Shown here: positions 5,960 through 6,201 of the stretch, piece by piece
How the letters are laid out: each line of letters begins with the position of its first letter
How positions within the stretch are numbered: position 1 is the stretch's first letter
Assembly: GCA_036507695.1 (NCBI GenBank)
Contig: DATCIR010000291.1
Span: 1-6,201 of the forward strand
Reading direction: 5' to 3'
DNA: 6,201 nucleotides
Origin: JAKEGK01 sp036507695
Lineage (GTDB): Bacteria; Pseudomonadota; Gammaproteobacteria; SZUA-152
Notes under the pieces: model-generated
What the model saw: the letters and a program-made list of their open reading frames with translations, nothing else
What the model was told of the DNA's origin: nothing
Databases searched by the model: none
Position numbers and translations under genes: made by a program

Positions 5960-6008
5960 GTAAGTCGTAAGTCGTAAGGTGTAAGCCGTAAGATGTAAGC
6001 CGTATGTA
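5960..6008. repeat. Tandem heptamer array GTAAGNN
   Basis: Six consecutive 7-base units with constant GTAAG and a variable last pair fill 5960-6001: GTAAGTC, GTAAGTC, GTAAGGT, GTAAGCC, GTAAGAT, GTAAGCC. A degenerate seventh unit GTATGTA follows (6002-6008). A related word, GTTAAGCA, precedes the array (5952-5959). It is a microsatellite-like array of the kind found between genes in some gammaproteobacteria. A minus-strand open frame through it yields a repetitive Leu/Arg/Thr/Tyr-rich peptide, which is a by-product of the repeat and not a gene. Confidence 0.85.
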
Positions 6009-6070
6009 GGATGAGTAAAAACAATAGTAGCGGTAGATTTTGTAAAATAGGCATAATTTTAACTAACAAG

Positions 6071-6077
6071 AGAGAGG
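6071..6077 (+). promoter_or_regulatory. Ribosome binding site deciding a TTG start
   Basis: AGAGAGG at 6071-6077 is the strongest Shine-Dalgarno-like sequence near the right end. It sits 8 bases before TTG at 6086, which makes TTG the better start for the last gene. An in-frame ATG at 6011 has only AGG directly abutting it. Confidence 0.55.
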
Positions 6078-6085
6078 CAAAGACA

Positions 6086-6201
6086 TTGGCTAAGTTCGAA
6101 AACATCACCGAACCTGATGGTATGGGATACCAGGTTAGAGTTGTTCGTAAAGGCAAGGAAAGAAGCCGTTATTTTTCTCACAAGCGTTATGGCGGGAAAC
6201 G
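6086..6201 (+). CDS. AP2-like DNA-binding domain protein, N-terminal fragment (runs off window)
   Basis: Only the first 38 codons are present, and the frame is open to the window edge. Starting at TTG, the product begins MAKFENITEPDGMGY and continues with QVRVVRKGKERSRYFSHKRY, then GGKR. The pattern of a GYQVRV strand, a basic turn, an RYFSHKRYGGKR strand and the expected following helix resembles the bacterial AP2-like DNA-binding domain found in small proteins, homing endonucleases and the arm-binding region of some tyrosine recombinases. The frame is also open from ATG at 6011, but the extra 25 residues look non-native (Asn/Ser/Lys-rich) and the SD supports TTG. The surrounding sequence is AT-rich, suggesting an accessory or transferred origin. 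The rest of the gene, and hence its function, is outside the window. Confidence 0.6.
   Translation, partial: MAKFENITEPDGMGYQVRVVRKGKERSRYFSHKRYGGK

Larger units (their letters stand above)
5473..6085. other. AT-rich intergenic region, no gene recognised
   Basis: Base composition drops clearly toward AT here compared with the operon before it. No open frame of convincing length or recognisable content is present. The region contains three TAACGT motifs (5680-5685, 5739-5744, 5820-5825), the first within the palindrome TAACGTGTTA (5680-5689), and an inverted repeat TTATAACG/CGTTATAA (5817-5824/5861-5868). It also has promoter-like boxes (TATATT 5543-5548, TATAAT 5864-5869) and the heptamer array (5960-6008). 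No strong rho-independent terminator for the preceding operon is visible. The composition and motif content suggest the boundary between core chromosome and an accessory segment. Confidence 0.5.

Noticed and set aside
5953..6156. 67-codon minus-strand open frame with a Leu-rich segment
   Set aside because: Its C-terminal part is the translated heptamer array and its N-terminal part is antisense to the AP2-like gene.

Overview
The window looks like a chromosomal segment of a gammaproteobacterium of moderate G+C. The evidence is the msrP-msrQ pair with gammaproteobacterial-type sequences, a TlpA-type periplasmic thioredoxin, a CYTH triphosphatase, and a YkuD-fold protein of the short, signal-less type seen in gammaproteobacteria. 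The genus cannot be named from this sequence. No rRNA, tRNA, CRISPR array, transposase or recognisable integrase catalytic domain was seen.

Layout. Positions 1-507 hold no convincing gene. The first 125 bases are a dense series of small perfect inverted repeats, several built around a constant AGGGAT/AGGGAC core. Further hairpins follow up to about 489. A TlpA/ResA-like thioredoxin lies on the minus strand (508-1065). A 214-base divergent intergenic region (1066-1279) separates it from a rightward run of five genes with gaps of 45, 24 and 12 bases and a final ATGA overlap: msrP (1280-2239), msrQ (2285-2896), a CYTH-domain triphosphatase (2921-3388), an orphan family 5 extracytoplasmic solute-binding lipoprotein (3401-4969) and a YkuD-fold L,D-transpeptidase-like protein (4966-5472). 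A 613-base AT-rich gap (5473-6085) follows. It carries three TAACGT motifs, a promoter-like -10 box inside an inverted repeat, and a run of six exact 7-base GTAAGNN repeats. The window ends in the N-terminus of a gene that resembles the AP2-like DNA-binding domain proteins of bacteria and their mobile elements.

How the genes may work together. The theme is the periplasm and cell envelope. MsrPQ repairs oxidised methionines of periplasmic proteins with electrons from the quinone pool. The divergent TlpA-like protein is a likely thiol-disulfide exchanger in the same compartment. The overlapping pair at the end of the operon is the most interesting part. A peptide-type binding lipoprotein with no ABC permease or ATPase beside it is translationally coupled to a YkuD protein with an intact catalytic motif but no visible export signal. 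Signal-less YkuD proteins of this kind include ElsL of Acinetobacter baumannii, described as a cytoplasmic L,D-carboxypeptidase of cell-wall recycling. A role for the pair in capture and processing of murein peptides is therefore a reasonable hypothesis, but the sequence does not prove it.
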